Source: JBILCM01 sp044353165 (GTDB lineage: Bacteria; Bacillota; Bacilli; Paenibacillales; YIM-B00363). Taken from it: 54,855 nucleotides of DNA. The notes beneath the pieces were generated by a model. It made no database searches. It worked only from the letters and a program-made list of their open reading frames with translations, and was not told the DNA's origin. The stretch is from positions 1-54,855 of the forward strand of contig JBILCM010000007.1 of the NCBI GenBank assembly GCA_044353165.1. Reading direction: 5' to 3'. Both the position numbers and the translations under genes were made by a program. The number at the start of each line of letters is the position of its first letter. Within the stretch, counting starts at the first letter, position 1. This document shows positions 1-7,956 of this stretch, one piece after another.

Positions 1-846
1 AATCCACGTGAAATGGTTACAAAATTTCTTTCTCAAGGGTGGTTGTTCCAAGGTTATACCGTAAAAACAAAATATTTGTATCATGTTCCTCAAGATATGA
101 AACTTAAATTTACACAGGTACTTAGGCACCAATATCAGGAACAATTGTTATTCACTGATGATCCGCCTTCAAGGTATAAAGATGAGCAAAAACTGCTACT
201 TGAAGATACAATTCTATTTCTAACATATGTAAAAAACAATGATATTGAAATCACGTCGAATGGAGCAATGTACAAACGCACATTACAAACCATTACTGAA
301 ATGATGCACATTAAAGAAGAAATTATTCCAAAAGGAAGTTGGCGGTTTGGTTACGGCCGCAGAATTCAAGAATATCCGAACCGCTTTTCTCTTATTTATG
401 ATTATTGTTACTTTCATAATTACATCCAAGAACAACAAAATAAATTGATCTTATCCAACATCGGTCAACAGCAATTAGTTTTGAATCAAGTTTTGGATCC
501 CATTGATATTTATCGTTTCTGGTTACGACTCTATCAAAGCCCGATCTACAATTTACAATCGATTGTACAATGGATCAATCGTTTATGTGAGCGTTGGGTG
601 ACAATAGAAAGTTTGTGTAGTGTTATTACTCCACTGATCAAGCCTTATTATTATGATTCGGCAGAAATGATTTTAAAACAACGTGTTATCATGATGATGA
701 TGCATTTAGGTCTACTCCGAATTGGTGAACATCACAGATGGGGAACCGTTATTGAAATGACTAAGTTTGGAATTTCCACAGTGAAAGAGCACGTTGTATC
801 ATTCGGACACAAGGTTTATTTTCCGGAAAAACCAGAAATTTTATAA
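1..846 (+). CDS. C-terminal part of a hypothetical winged-helix / helicase-associated-type protein (5' truncated)
   Basis: The reading frame is open from base 1; the first ATG in the window is at 13, with no ribosome binding site before it, so the gene very likely starts upstream. The visible 281 residues are rich in aromatic residues and predicted helices. The arrangement (an N-terminal segment ending in YHVPQDMK, then an ITSNGAMYKRTLQ segment near residues 80-95) resembles bacterial XPB/Ssl2-type helicase-associated wHTH proteins. This is pattern memory, not a proven match. No helicase, protease or transport motif is seen. It is the gene upstream of the IDEAL-domain protein; its function is unknown. 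Confidence 0.6.
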   Translation, partial: NPREMVTKFLSQGWLFQGYTVKTKYLYHVPQDMKLKFTQVLRHQYQEQLLFTDDPPSRYKDEQKLLLEDTILFLTYVKNNDIEITSNGAMYKRTLQTITEMMHIKEEIIPKGSWRFGYGRRIQEYPNRFSLIYDYCYFHNYIQEQQNKLILSNIGQQQLVLNQVLDPIDIYRFWLRLYQSPIYNLQSIVQWINRLCERWVTIESLCSVITPLIKPYYYDSAEMILKQRVIMMMMHLGLLRIGEHHRWGTVIEMTKFGISTVKEHVVSFGHKVYFPEKPEIL

Positions 847-948
847 TAGGTATTCGTATATTCAAATGAACTAGGGCAGGTGCATGGCTACTAAAGGCAT
901 GTTGTGGAATAACAATAACATAGAAATATCAGTATTGGAGGGTGGCGT

Positions 949-1125
949 ATGGACAGAATGGTTCCGACGACCGAGGCATTACGTAATTTAATTGCGGAAC
1001 TTGTCTTAGAACAGGCCATTCGAGAATATAAGGAACGTGAATTATACCAAAAAATTGATGAAGCATTAGCGCAAGGTGATGAAGCGTTGTTCCTTGTATT
1101 AACGAGCGAGTTGCGAAAATTATAA
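949..1125 (+). CDS. Small IDEAL-domain protein (58 aa)
   Basis: A 58-residue ORF starts at ATG 949 after a GGAGGG site at 938-943. It ends EALAQGDEALFLVLTSELRKL. The preceding YQKIDEALAQGD matches the short IDEAL domain seen at the C-terminus of B. subtilis YpiB and in ComK-related small proteins, which is thought to be a helical adaptor. The synteny with ypiF just downstream agrees, since ypiB precedes ypiF in B. subtilis. Here the large N-terminal part of YpiB is absent, so only the IDEAL module is encoded. A terminator follows 19 bases after the stop. Molecular partner and function are unknown. Confidence 0.75.
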   Translation: MDRMVPTTEALRNLIAELVLEQAIREYKERELYQKIDEALAQGDEALFLVLTSELRKL

Positions 1126-1144
1126 TTTTTTAACATGATTAATT

Positions 1145-1177
1145 GATGCCTATGCTTCGTGCATGGGCATCTTTTTT
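1145..1177 (+). terminator. Rho-independent terminator after the IDEAL-domain gene
   Basis: An 11-bp stem (GATGCCTATGC paired with GCATGGGCATC, one G-U pair) with a 5-base loop is followed directly by six T residues. It separates the upstream pair from the ypiF-qcr genes, whose promoter starts immediately downstream. Confidence 0.85.
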
Positions 1178-1178
1178 A

Positions 1179-1207
1179 TTGATTTTGTAATTAATACAAA
1201 ATATGAT
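1179..1207 (+). promoter_or_regulatory. Candidate sigma-A promoter for the ypiF-like gene
   Basis: TTGATT at 1179-1184 and TATGAT at 1202-1207 are separated by exactly 17 bases. The site lies just after the terminator and about 40 bases before the ATG of the ypiF-like gene. It is assigned by consensus only. Confidence 0.6.
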
Positions 1208-1245
1208 AATGTGAAAAATAATGTTTGAAATGGAGCTGGACCAAC

Positions 1246-1671
1246 ATGAAGTTTAACGATTTTGACCGAGAGCAATGGTCTGTGTTGAAGCCTTTTTTTG
1301 ACACCATTCTCATTCCAATCAGTGGATTGTATGGCCATGAAAATCCTTGGCAAGTTACTGATAAATTAGAACAACTCAAAGTAGCATTAGACCCGTTGGA
1401 GCAATCATTCAAAGGAAGAATTATCACATTCCCGTCAATACACTATTTCGAGAATGAATTGACTTTAACAAGTGCTACAAATCTTGTTTGTTCTCGATTG
1501 CGTGAACAAGGTTTTGTATATTGTGTAGTTGTCATGGGTGATTCACAATTTTTAGACTTGAAGATCGAGTCAGCATCACTGATCATTGGACCTTTTGAAG
1601 ATGAAAGTAACGAAGCCTATTTTAGAAGATCCCGTAGTGCAATAGAAACCCTCTGGGGTGAAGAAAAATAG
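1246..1671 (+). CDS. ypiF: YpiF-like protein (DUF2487 family)
   Basis: A 141-residue soluble protein beginning MKFNDFDREQW. The ATG at 1246 is chosen because GGAG at 1232-1235 lies 10 bases upstream; an upstream in-frame TTG at 1225 has no such site. Its length, its N-terminal style and its position immediately before the menaquinol:cytochrome c reductase genes match the DUF2487/YpiF family of Bacillales. The function is not established. Its own promoter (1179-1207) and a second one before qcrA (1744-1772) suggest it can be expressed apart from the qcr genes. Confidence 0.75.
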   Translation: MKFNDFDREQWSVLKPFFDTILIPISGLYGHENPWQVTDKLEQLKVALDPLEQSFKGRIITFPSIHYFENELTLTSATNLVCSRLREQGFVYCVVVMGDSQFLDLKIESASLIIGPFEDESNEAYFRRSRSAIETLWGEEK

Positions 1672-1743
1672 CTTGAGTTGTGACAAATTCCTTACACTTG
1701 CTTTGAAAAGTTTTACAAGCGGGATTTGCTGTGGATGGATTCC

Positions 1744-1772
1744 TTGACGGGTAATAAGGGGTAAGATATTAT
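1744..1772 (+). promoter_or_regulatory. Candidate sigma-A promoter for qcrABC
   Basis: TTGACG at 1744-1749 and TATTAT at 1767-1772 with a 17-base spacer, 66 bases before the qcrA ATG. This is one of the better consensus matches in the window. No dedicated operator was recognised. Confidence 0.7.
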
Positions 1773-1838
1773 ATTTATGAATTTAAATGTAAAGTGCAGT
1801 TCAAGTTTTTGGCTGTTGGCGAAGGAGGTAAAACACAT

Positions 1839-2384
1839 ATGAGCGAAAATCAACAACAGGAAAACCACGAGCCTGAACATCAAGTGAAGAAACGCCGCGG
1901 AATGTCACGCAGGCAATTCCTCTCTTATACTCTTGGTGGCGCTGGGGCGTTTATGGCTGGTGGCGTCATTATTCCAATGCTACGTTTTGCAATTGACCCT
2001 GTACTTCAAGCGAAAGGTGCAGGTACATTCGTGAAAGTTGTCGAGGCAAATAAAATTTCACAAGAACCAGCATCATTCTCGTTTCGCGTGCGTCAAGAAG
2101 ATGGTTGGTATGCAAGCGATCCAGAACTTATCGCTTGGATTGCTAAAGATGAAGAAGGGAATGTTTTTGCATTATCCCCAGTTTGTAAACACCTTGGATG
2201 TGCAGTGAATTGGAATACAAGTCCACAACATCCTAATGAATTTTTCTGTCCATGTCATGGTGCGCATTACACTAAAGAGGGTAAGAACCTGGCAATTGCA
2301 CCAGCACCATTGGATGAGTATGATGTAAAAATTGAGAATGGCTTTGTCTATCTAGGTCCTATTCGACCAAACGACAATGTTTGA
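1839..2384 (+). CDS. qcrA: Menaquinol:cytochrome c reductase, Rieske iron-sulfur subunit
   Basis: This is the Rieske subunit of the cytochrome bc complex, which passes electrons from menaquinol via a [2Fe-2S] cluster to cytochrome c. The 181-residue protein starts at ATG 1839 behind GAAGGAGG (1821-1828). Near residues 24-33 it has the twin-arginine stretch MSRRQFLSYT followed by a glycine/alanine-rich membrane segment, consistent with Tat-dependent insertion and a membrane anchor. The two Rieske cluster motifs are CKHLGC and CPCHG, giving 2 Cys + 2 His ligands plus the disulfide pair. It is the first gene of qcrABC, 18 bases before qcrB. Confidence 0.96.
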   Translation: MSENQQQENHEPEHQVKKRRGMSRRQFLSYTLGGAGAFMAGGVIIPMLRFAIDPVLQAKGAGTFVKVVEANKISQEPASFSFRVRQEDGWYASDPELIAWIAKDEEGNVFALSPVCKHLGCAVNWNTSPQHPNEFFCPCHGAHYTKEGKNLAIAPAPLDEYDVKIENGFVYLGPIRPNDNV

Positions 2385-2402
2385 GGGGAGGGGTAAATCA
2401 CA

Positions 2403-3074
2403 ATGTTAAAATCGGTTTACAACTGGATTGATGAACGTCTAGATATAACACCGATATGGCGTGATGTTGCAGACCACGAAGTTCCAGAACATGTTAATCC
2501 TGCCCACCATTTTTCAGCATTTGTTTATTGTTTTGGTGGCCTAACCTTTTTTATTACAGTAATTCAAATTTTATCGGGCATGTTTCTAACGATGTATTAT
2601 GTACCGGACATTGTTAATGCATATGCATCCGTAGATTATTTGCAACATAAGGTGGCTTTTGGTGTTATCGTTCGTGGAATGCATCATTGGGGAGCAAGTT
2701 TGGTTATTGTAATGATGTTTTTGCATACGCTACGTGTATTCTTTACAGGTTCATACAAACATCCTCGTGAAATGAACTGGGTAGTAGGTATGTTAACTTT
2801 TGGAGTTATGCTTGGATTAGGTTTTACGGGTTACTTGCTACCTTGGGACAACAAAGCATATTTTGCCACTAAGGTCGGTATTCAGATCGCAGCATCCACT
2901 CCATTCATTGGGGAATATATCCGAACCTTCCTTCAAGGCGGCGATATTGTAGGAGCACAAACAATAGCTAGATTTTTTGCTTTGCACGTATTTTTCCTAC
3001 CAGGTGTTCTGTTGGCGCTACTTGCTGCGCATTTCTTCCTTATTCGGAAGCAGGGCATCTCAGGACCGTTGTGA
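2403..3074 (+). CDS. qcrB: Menaquinol:cytochrome c reductase, cytochrome b6 subunit
   Basis: A 223-residue cytochrome b6-type subunit with four membrane helices. Its haem-binding His pairs lie in helix B (HHWGASLVIV, FLHTLRV) and helix D (ALHVFFLP, LAAHFFLIR). The GYLLPWDNKAYFATK segment is the conserved region of the b6 family. A Cys in FVYCFGG near residue 43 corresponds to the residue that attaches the extra c-type haem in b6-type cytochromes. The protein has the b6 length (not full-length cytochrome b), the rest being supplied by QcrC. The start has a GGGGAGGGG site just upstream. Confidence 0.96.
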   Translation: MLKSVYNWIDERLDITPIWRDVADHEVPEHVNPAHHFSAFVYCFGGLTFFITVIQILSGMFLTMYYVPDIVNAYASVDYLQHKVAFGVIVRGMHHWGASLVIVMMFLHTLRVFFTGSYKHPREMNWVVGMLTFGVMLGLGFTGYLLPWDNKAYFATKVGIQIAASTPFIGEYIRTFLQGGDIVGAQTIARFFALHVFFLPGVLLALLAAHFFLIRKQGISGPL

Positions 3075-3092
3075 CAAAGGAGGTAAGAAAAA

Positions 3093-3989
3093 ATGGCCGG
3101 AGCTCATCATGACGGTAAACAAAAGGTGCATTTTGTTGGAGATTCCCGTGTAGTTAAACCAAGCACAGTTCATATTCCTAGGGATTATTCAGCATATCCT
3201 GGTAAATCTGAAACTTTCATTCCCAATTTCTTGTTAAAGGAATGGATGGTTGGTTCAGTTGTATTAGTAGGATTTTTGGTTCTTGTTGTTGCTCATCCCG
3301 CACCGCTTGGTTATCCAGCAGATCCGACAAATACTGGATTTATACCTATGCCGGATTGGTATTTCTTATTTTTGTATCAGTTATTGAAATACCCCTATAT
3401 GGCTGATAATTTTGTCGTTCTTGGAACTGTTGGAATACCTGGTATTGCTTTTACAGCGCTGACATTAGTTCCATTCCTTGATCGAACACCCGAGAGAAGA
3501 TTTTATCAAAGACCCGTTACATCATCTATGATGCTACTTTCACTTGCAGCGATTGTATATCTGACCTGGGTATCTTGGGATCATTACCAGCATGAACTTG
3601 AAGTGAATGGAATAACGCCTGAACACATTGAACGTAAAGAAAAGATGCGTGAAATGAAAGAAAGTGGAGAGTCTGATAAACCACCAGCGCCAGTAGCCAC
3701 TAAAATTATGGCCGAAGATGATCCTGCTTATGAACAAGTTTATATGAAAGCTTCTTGTGTCCAATGCCATGGCACTGATCTTAAAGGTGGCGGTGGACTA
3801 CCAGGCTTGATCGGTATTGGGGATAAATATTCACAAGAAGAAATTATGGATATCATTAAGAATGGTATTGGTGGCATGGCACCTCAATATGATTATAATA
3901 TTGAGCAACTCGGACTTAAGCCTGAAGATATGGATGCATTGGCTGCATGGTTGTCTAAACAAAAGGCTGTTTCAGAACCGGTTGAATAA
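3093..3989 (+). CDS. qcrC: Menaquinol:cytochrome c reductase, fused subunit IV / cytochrome c subunit
   Basis: A 298-residue fusion typical of Bacillales. Residues about 40-170 resemble subunit IV of cytochrome b6f, with three membrane helices and the quinol-site segment GFIPMPDWYFLFLYQLLKYP, in which PDWY corresponds to the PEWY motif. Residues about 215-298 form a cytochrome c domain with the haem attachment motif CVQCH near residue 222 and a GGMAPQ loop that can supply the axial Met. The two parts are joined by a charged Lys/Glu-rich linker. The start follows AAAGGAGG. It is the last gene of the operon, with a terminator 21 bases after the stop. Confidence 0.95.
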   Translation: MAGAHHDGKQKVHFVGDSRVVKPSTVHIPRDYSAYPGKSETFIPNFLLKEWMVGSVVLVGFLVLVVAHPAPLGYPADPTNTGFIPMPDWYFLFLYQLLKYPYMADNFVVLGTVGIPGIAFTALTLVPFLDRTPERRFYQRPVTSSMMLLSLAAIVYLTWVSWDHYQHELEVNGITPEHIERKEKMREMKESGESDKPPAPVATKIMAEDDPAYEQVYMKASCVQCHGTDLKGGGGLPGLIGIGDKYSQEEIMDIIKNGIGGMAPQYDYNIEQLGLKPEDMDALAAWLSKQKAVSEPVE

Positions 3990-4010
3990 GTTATAATAAT
4001 ATGTAAAAAA

Positions 4011-4049
4011 AACCTGACCTTCTTGCATTACAAAGGTTAGGTTTTTTTT
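4011..4049 (+). terminator. Rho-independent terminator after qcrC
   Basis: AACCTGACCTT pairs with AAGGTTAGGTT (one G-U pair) around a short loop, followed by a run of Ts. It closes the qcr operon. Confidence 0.88.
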
Positions 4050-4081
4050 AATTGTATCAAGTATAGGAGTTGAATGATCAC

Positions 4082-4741
4082 ATGCTACCTTTTAACAAAT
4101 CAATGTTAAGCATGATGTTGTTGCATCCCACATTTTTGAAGCTTCTTTGCGGGGTTAACCTTCTGGGCACACTTTATGGTTATGAATGGTATCGGCAACA
4201 ACTTGTTGATACATGGACCAACAAAAGTCCATGGCTCATCCCGTTTGTCCCTGATAGTCCAACGGCAAGTTTGTTTTTTGTTATTGCCCTGCTCTTTCTC
4301 ATCATTGAACGAAATTGGATGCAACGAAATAATACCCCTAAAAAGACAAACATGATTGCAGTATCATTGCGTTCCATAATAGAAGCACTTGCGGTAGTCA
4401 CACTTGTAAAATATGGTGTATGGGCCGTCATTATCATCTTCTGGGGTGCAAATCAAGGAGATCCTATCATATGGCAAGAGTGGATGCTGGTTATTTCCCA
4501 TTCATTTATGGCTATACAGGGATTGATTTACATGAAATTTTTCAGCTTAAGATTTTTTTATGTCACCATAGCTGCCTTATGGACGTTCACGAATGATTTC
4601 ATTGATTATTCGTTTCATGTATTTCCATATTTGCCGCGATCATTGTATGATCAATTATCAGATGTGCAATTGTTGACCATAAGTTTAAGCCTGCTCGGCA
4701 TTTTTTGCGGTTATTTGGGGGTAATATTTGCAAAAAAATAA
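4082..4741 (+). CDS. ypjA: YpjA-like membrane protein (DUF1405)
   Basis: A 219-residue integral membrane protein with about six hydrophobic segments, including LFFVIALLFLIIE, YGVWAVIIIFWGAN and LLTISLSLLGIFCGYLGVIF. Gene position between qcrC and ypjB and overall character match the DUF1405/YpjA family of Bacillales, whose function is not known. ATG 4082 is preferred over TTG 4070 because the TAGGAG site at 4064-4069 abuts the TTG but lies 12 bases before the ATG. No catalytic motif is visible. Confidence 0.8.
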   Translation: MLPFNKSMLSMMLLHPTFLKLLCGVNLLGTLYGYEWYRQQLVDTWTNKSPWLIPFVPDSPTASLFFVIALLFLIIERNWMQRNNTPKKTNMIAVSLRSIIEALAVVTLVKYGVWAVIIIFWGANQGDPIIWQEWMLVISHSFMAIQGLIYMKFFSLRFFYVTIAALWTFTNDFIDYSFHVFPYLPRSLYDQLSDVQLLTISLSLLGIFCGYLGVIFAKK

Positions 4742-4794
4742 TGCGTCTAAAGTAAATGTTCTCTCCATAAGATTTGGTATGGGGGGGATGTCCA

Positions 4795-5685
4795 ATGTTT
4801 CCAAAAAAACAGATCAAACAAAATGTTGTTATATCCGTGTTCATCTTGATTGCCCTTTTTTTTTCAGCATGCAGTTCTAATTACGTTGTAAAGAACGAAC
4901 CGATCACAAAACCTAATGTTTCGGAATCGCAAAAAAATACCATCAAGGATTTAAATAAAATTGCAGATTTGGCTTACCAAGATCTAAAGAATAGCGACTG
5001 GGTCATGATGCGTTCAAAAGTTACTCAACTTGCTATACTTGCTACCAAATTATCATACGAAGGACTAACAACTGTAGAAGGTGTTCAAGCTATAAATCAG
5101 AGTATTGCCGAAACGATGTATTCTTTGAATGCAGTTACTCCCAATCCGATGAAAATATCTCAAACGATGGTGCGAACCAGGCTAGTTCTCGACGCATTGG
5201 AATTTAACAATGAGCCCATGTGGATTGATTTTTATGAACCTATGAAGAAGGATTTACACAACGTAGTCTTATCAGTGGAAAAAAACCATACAGAAAATAC
5301 GAATAATGCTCTTGCCTCGTGGAAAAGCCGTGTCAGTATGGTAAAATCGGCCATCATTATATCCAATGGCATCTCAGATACAATAAAATTGGAATCGATA
5401 TCAACTTTTATTGAAAATGCAACCAAAACAAAAAATGTAAATGTTTTAAAACAAACGGAACCCGATTTTCAGAATATACTCAAGGACATATTCAAAAAAA
5501 ACCCAAACCGTGATCATGAGACAATAGCGCCAGTGGCACCGCAGCCCCCAGATGCGTTACTATGGTCCTTCATTATAGGCATGTTAATCATACTTGTGCT
5601 TTCCTGGGTTGCATGGCGCAAATATCATGCTGAATTTGGAATTGTACGTGTGAAGAATGAACGTGATTTTGATAAAGGAATTTGA
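4795..5685 (+). CDS. ypjB: YpjB-like sporulation-associated protein, predicted lipoprotein with C-terminal membrane helix
   Basis: A 296-residue exported protein. The N-terminus is basic (MFPKKQIKQN), followed by a hydrophobic core ending ALFFSACSS, a plausible lipobox with the Cys near residue 27. A helical extracytoplasmic domain follows, and then a second membrane segment near the C-terminus (LLWSFIIGMLIILVLSWVAW) with a basic tail. The ATG at 4795 sits 6 bases after a GGGGGGGA site; an upstream TTG at 4774 lacks one. Position after ypjA and the double-anchored architecture fit YpjB, a sporulation protein of unknown mechanism. It is followed by a terminator. Confidence 0.8.
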   Translation: MFPKKQIKQNVVISVFILIALFFSACSSNYVVKNEPITKPNVSESQKNTIKDLNKIADLAYQDLKNSDWVMMRSKVTQLAILATKLSYEGLTTVEGVQAINQSIAETMYSLNAVTPNPMKISQTMVRTRLVLDALEFNNEPMWIDFYEPMKKDLHNVVLSVEKNHTENTNNALASWKSRVSMVKSAIIISNGISDTIKLESISTFIENATKTKNVNVLKQTEPDFQNILKDIFKKNPNRDHETIAPVAPQPPDALLWSFIIGMLIILVLSWVAWRKYHAEFGIVRVKNERDFDKGI

Positions 5686-5688
5686 CAA

Positions 5689-5717
5689 AAAGACCTTCAA
5701 AAGGTCTTTCTTTATTT
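5689..5717 (+). terminator. Rho-independent terminator after ypjB
   Basis: AAAGACCTT and AAGGTCTTT form a 9-bp perfect stem with a CAA loop, followed by TTTATTT. It overlaps the end of the ypjB operon region by only a few bases. Confidence 0.82.
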
Positions 5718-5735
5718 ATAGATCCCTTTGTTTTC

Positions 5736-5764
5736 TTGTACTCTCTTTAGGTTTACGATAACAT
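5736..5764 (+). promoter_or_regulatory. Possible sigma-A promoter for the mazG-like gene
   Basis: TTGTAC (5736-5741) and TAACAT (5759-5764) with a 17-base spacer, placed between the ypjB terminator and the mazG-like gene. An overlapping alternative (TTTAGG, 16 bases, TATAAA) also exists, so the exact site is unsure. Confidence 0.35.
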
Positions 5765-5797
5765 AGGTATAAAATAATTTGTTGGAGTGAACAACAA

Positions 5798-6127
5798 TTG
5801 ACAGAGAAATCGTTGCGCCAATTACAACGGGAAGTGGATGAATACATCTCTCAATTTAAAGAAGGTTATTTTTCACCGCTGGCCATGTTAGCCAGAATTA
5901 CAGAAGAAGTCGGTGAATTGGCAAGAGAAGTAAATCACCAATTTGGTGAAAAACCTAAGAAGAAGGATGAAGTTGATAATTCAATTGAGAATGAACTGGG
6001 GGACATCTTGTTTATTCTTCTTTGTTTTGCGAATTCACTTGACTTAGACATGCAGAAAGCTCACGATGAGGTGATGAAAAAATTTAACACGCGGGACAAG
6101 AACCGGTGGACTAGAGTCAACACATAA
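5798..6127 (+). CDS. MazG-like nucleotide pyrophosphohydrolase
   Basis: A 109-residue all-alpha NTP pyrophosphohydrolase of the short MazG-like type (YpjD of B. subtilis). It would hydrolyse (d)NTPs to monophosphates and pyrophosphate. The metal-binding pattern is visible as EEVGELAREV and, about 30 residues later, NELGDILFIL (ExxE ... ExxD). It starts at TTG 5798, 10 bases after GGAG (5784-5787). The natural substrate is unknown; housekeeping of non-canonical nucleotides is inference. Confidence 0.88.
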   Translation: MTEKSLRQLQREVDEYISQFKEGYFSPLAMLARITEEVGELAREVNHQFGEKPKKKDEVDNSIENELGDILFILLCFANSLDLDMQKAHDEVMKKFNTRDKNRWTRVNT

Positions 6128-6195
6128 ATGTAAATAATCGAATATGATGTATCATCATCCTAGTGAATTAAAAATTTACAAAGGAGGGTGATCAA

Positions 6196-6720
6196 ATGAC
6201 ATGTCATGAAGAAATTCAGCGAGCTTATGAATCAATCCTTGATCAACATTTTGATCAAGCTGCGGAGTGGTTTCTAAGAGCTATCGAGAAAGACCCTCTC
6301 AACGCTGATTTACATTATAAACTATCTATAACTTTTGCAAGAAGTAATAAATTGGATGTAGCTTTTGTTCATGCACGCTTTGCACAATCATTGAAACCAC
6401 ACAAACAATCTTACGAAGATCAGGTTCGAATTTTGCAAGCAATGTTTTTTTTTCGCGATGCTGAACATTTGATTCAGCAAGGTCATCACGAAATACCGAA
6501 TGCAATCACTTTGTTGCAAGAAGCCATAAAATTAGATCCTCTTTCAGAAAAATCTTATTTGCTTTTAGCGAACGCGAATGCTGAAATTCATAATTATGAC
6601 AAAGCGGTTGAAACATTACAGGAATTGTTAGAACTCAATCCAAAGCATGAGTTTGCGCTAGCTTTGATCAAGAAATACATTATACACAAGACGCGCATTT
6701 GGGAGGACCAATCGTTATGA
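6196..6720 (+). CDS. Tetratricopeptide-repeat protein
   Basis: A 174-residue helical protein with at least three TPR-like units: residues about 6-35, 37-70 (ADLHYKLSITFARSNKLDVA), and a clear pair near 100-165 (ITLLQEAIKLDPLSEKSYLL, then YDKAVETLQELLELNPKHEF). No enzyme domain is present, so a protein-protein adaptor role is likely but unproven. It has an unusually complete Shine-Dalgarno site (AAAGGAGGGTGATC, 6180-6193). Its stop codon overlaps the dapB start as ATGA at 6717-6720, suggesting translational coupling with dapB. Confidence 0.82.
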   Translation: MTCHEEIQRAYESILDQHFDQAAEWFLRAIEKDPLNADLHYKLSITFARSNKLDVAFVHARFAQSLKPHKQSYEDQVRILQAMFFFRDAEHLIQQGHHEIPNAITLLQEAIKLDPLSEKSYLLLANANAEIHNYDKAVETLQELLELNPKHEFALALIKKYIIHKTRIWEDQSL

Positions 6721-7520
6721 AACCGAAGATACGTGTTTCCATTGCTGGTGCTGGGGGACGCATGGGACGTGAAGTTGTTAAAATGGTGCTAAGAGAATCG
6801 GATTTTACGCTTGTCTCGGCCATATCTCCTTCCTTTAAGGGTATTGATGTAGGTGAACTCGTAGGTCTTACTGCCTGCGGGGTTATTATTGGTGATGATT
6901 TAAATGAAGAACTTATTCGCAAGCAAGCAGATGTTCTTGTCGATTTTACAAAACCTGAGCTAGCTTATAAGCATGCCAGATGTGCTGTAGAGATGGGAGT
7001 GCGGCCCATTATGGGCACCACAGGATTTACAGCTGACGACATCCAAATTTTGGACAAGCTATGTAAGGAGCGAGGAATTGGTGGATTAATTGCACCAAAT
7101 TTTTCGATGGGTGTTTTGCTAATGATGAGGTTTGCCCAAGAAGCAGCAAAATATTTTCCGAATCTTGAGATTATTGAATATCATGGCGATCAAAAATTAG
7201 ATGCTCCTTCAGGTACTGCAATAAAAACAGCAGAAATGATATCACAAGTACGTCAAGAACTTAAGCAAGGCAACCCACAAGAGCATGAAGTATTAGAAGG
7301 TTCCCGCGGCGGATATTATCATGGATTTCGAATACATAGCGTTCGTCTTCCAGGGGTTTTTGCTCAACAAGAAGTCATATTCGGCGCATTCGGACAAACA
7401 CTTCGCATACGCCAAGATTCATTTGACCGAGCAGGGTATATGCCTGGCGTTGCTAAGGCAATTCGTCAATCTGAGAGTTTTCATGGCATGATTTATGGAT
7501 TTGAACATTTAATGGATTAA
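6717..7520 (+). CDS. dapB: 4-Hydroxy-tetrahydrodipicolinate reductase
   Basis: This reduces 4-hydroxy-tetrahydrodipicolinate to tetrahydrodipicolinate with NAD(P)H, in lysine, cell-wall diaminopimelate and spore dipicolinate synthesis. The 267-residue protein has the N-terminal nucleotide-binding GAGGRMGRE near residue 11 and the substrate-binding KLDAPSGTA near residue 160. The usual catalytic HH pair of the E-x-HH-x-x-K motif reads EYHGDQK here: the first His (156) is kept and the second is Gly (157). ATG 6717 is used because GGGAGG lies 10 bases upstream; an in-frame TTG at 6699 lies upstream of that site. Confidence 0.95.
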   Translation: MKPKIRVSIAGAGGRMGREVVKMVLRESDFTLVSAISPSFKGIDVGELVGLTACGVIIGDDLNEELIRKQADVLVDFTKPELAYKHARCAVEMGVRPIMGTTGFTADDIQILDKLCKERGIGGLIAPNFSMGVLLMMRFAQEAAKYFPNLEIIEYHGDQKLDAPSGTAIKTAEMISQVRQELKQGNPQEHEVLEGSRGGYYHGFRIHSVRLPGVFAQQEVIFGAFGQTLRIRQDSFDRAGYMPGVAKAIRQSESFHGMIYGFEHLMD

Positions 7521-7533
7521 CGGAGGGGCTCCC

Positions 7534-7956
7534 TTGAAAATTTCATTAATCGCTCATGACCGAAAAAAAAATGAGATGATTGATTTTACAATTGCATATG
7601 AGCATGTTTTATCGCAACATGAGTTGTATGCCACAGGAACTACAGGTATGCGAATTATGGAAAACACGCAATTGCGTATTCAACGTTTTCTTTCGGGACC
7701 GCTGGGCGGAGATCAGCAAATCGGCGCTATGATTGCTCAGAATGAAATGGATTTGATTATTTTTTTGCGTGATCCGCTCATGGCGCAACCACATGAACCT
7801 GATATCTCAGCACTGTTACGACTTTGTGATGTGCATGGAATTCCATTAGCGACGAATCTAGGAACGGCGGAAATTTTGATCAAAGCCCTAGAACGGGGAG
7901 ATTTGGCATGGAGAAACGTCGTCAATCCAATCAGGAATGAGGCGGATTCACAATGA
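7534..7956 (+). CDS. mgsA: Methylglyoxal synthase
   Basis: A 140-residue enzyme converting dihydroxyacetone phosphate to methylglyoxal and phosphate, a bypass of lower glycolysis. Conserved family segments are present in order: ALIAHD-like N-terminus (SLIAHDRKK), ATGTTG, SGPLGGDQQIGA with the catalytic-region Asp, and PLMAQPHEPDISALLRLCD. It starts at TTG 7534 behind CGGAGGGG. The stop overlaps the bshB1 ATG (ATGA at 7953-7956). Coupling to bacillithiol genes makes sense because thiols take part in methylglyoxal detoxification. Confidence 0.96.
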   Translation: MKISLIAHDRKKNEMIDFTIAYEHVLSQHELYATGTTGMRIMENTQLRIQRFLSGPLGGDQQIGAMIAQNEMDLIIFLRDPLMAQPHEPDISALLRLCDVHGIPLATNLGTAEILIKALERGDLAWRNVVNPIRNEADSQ

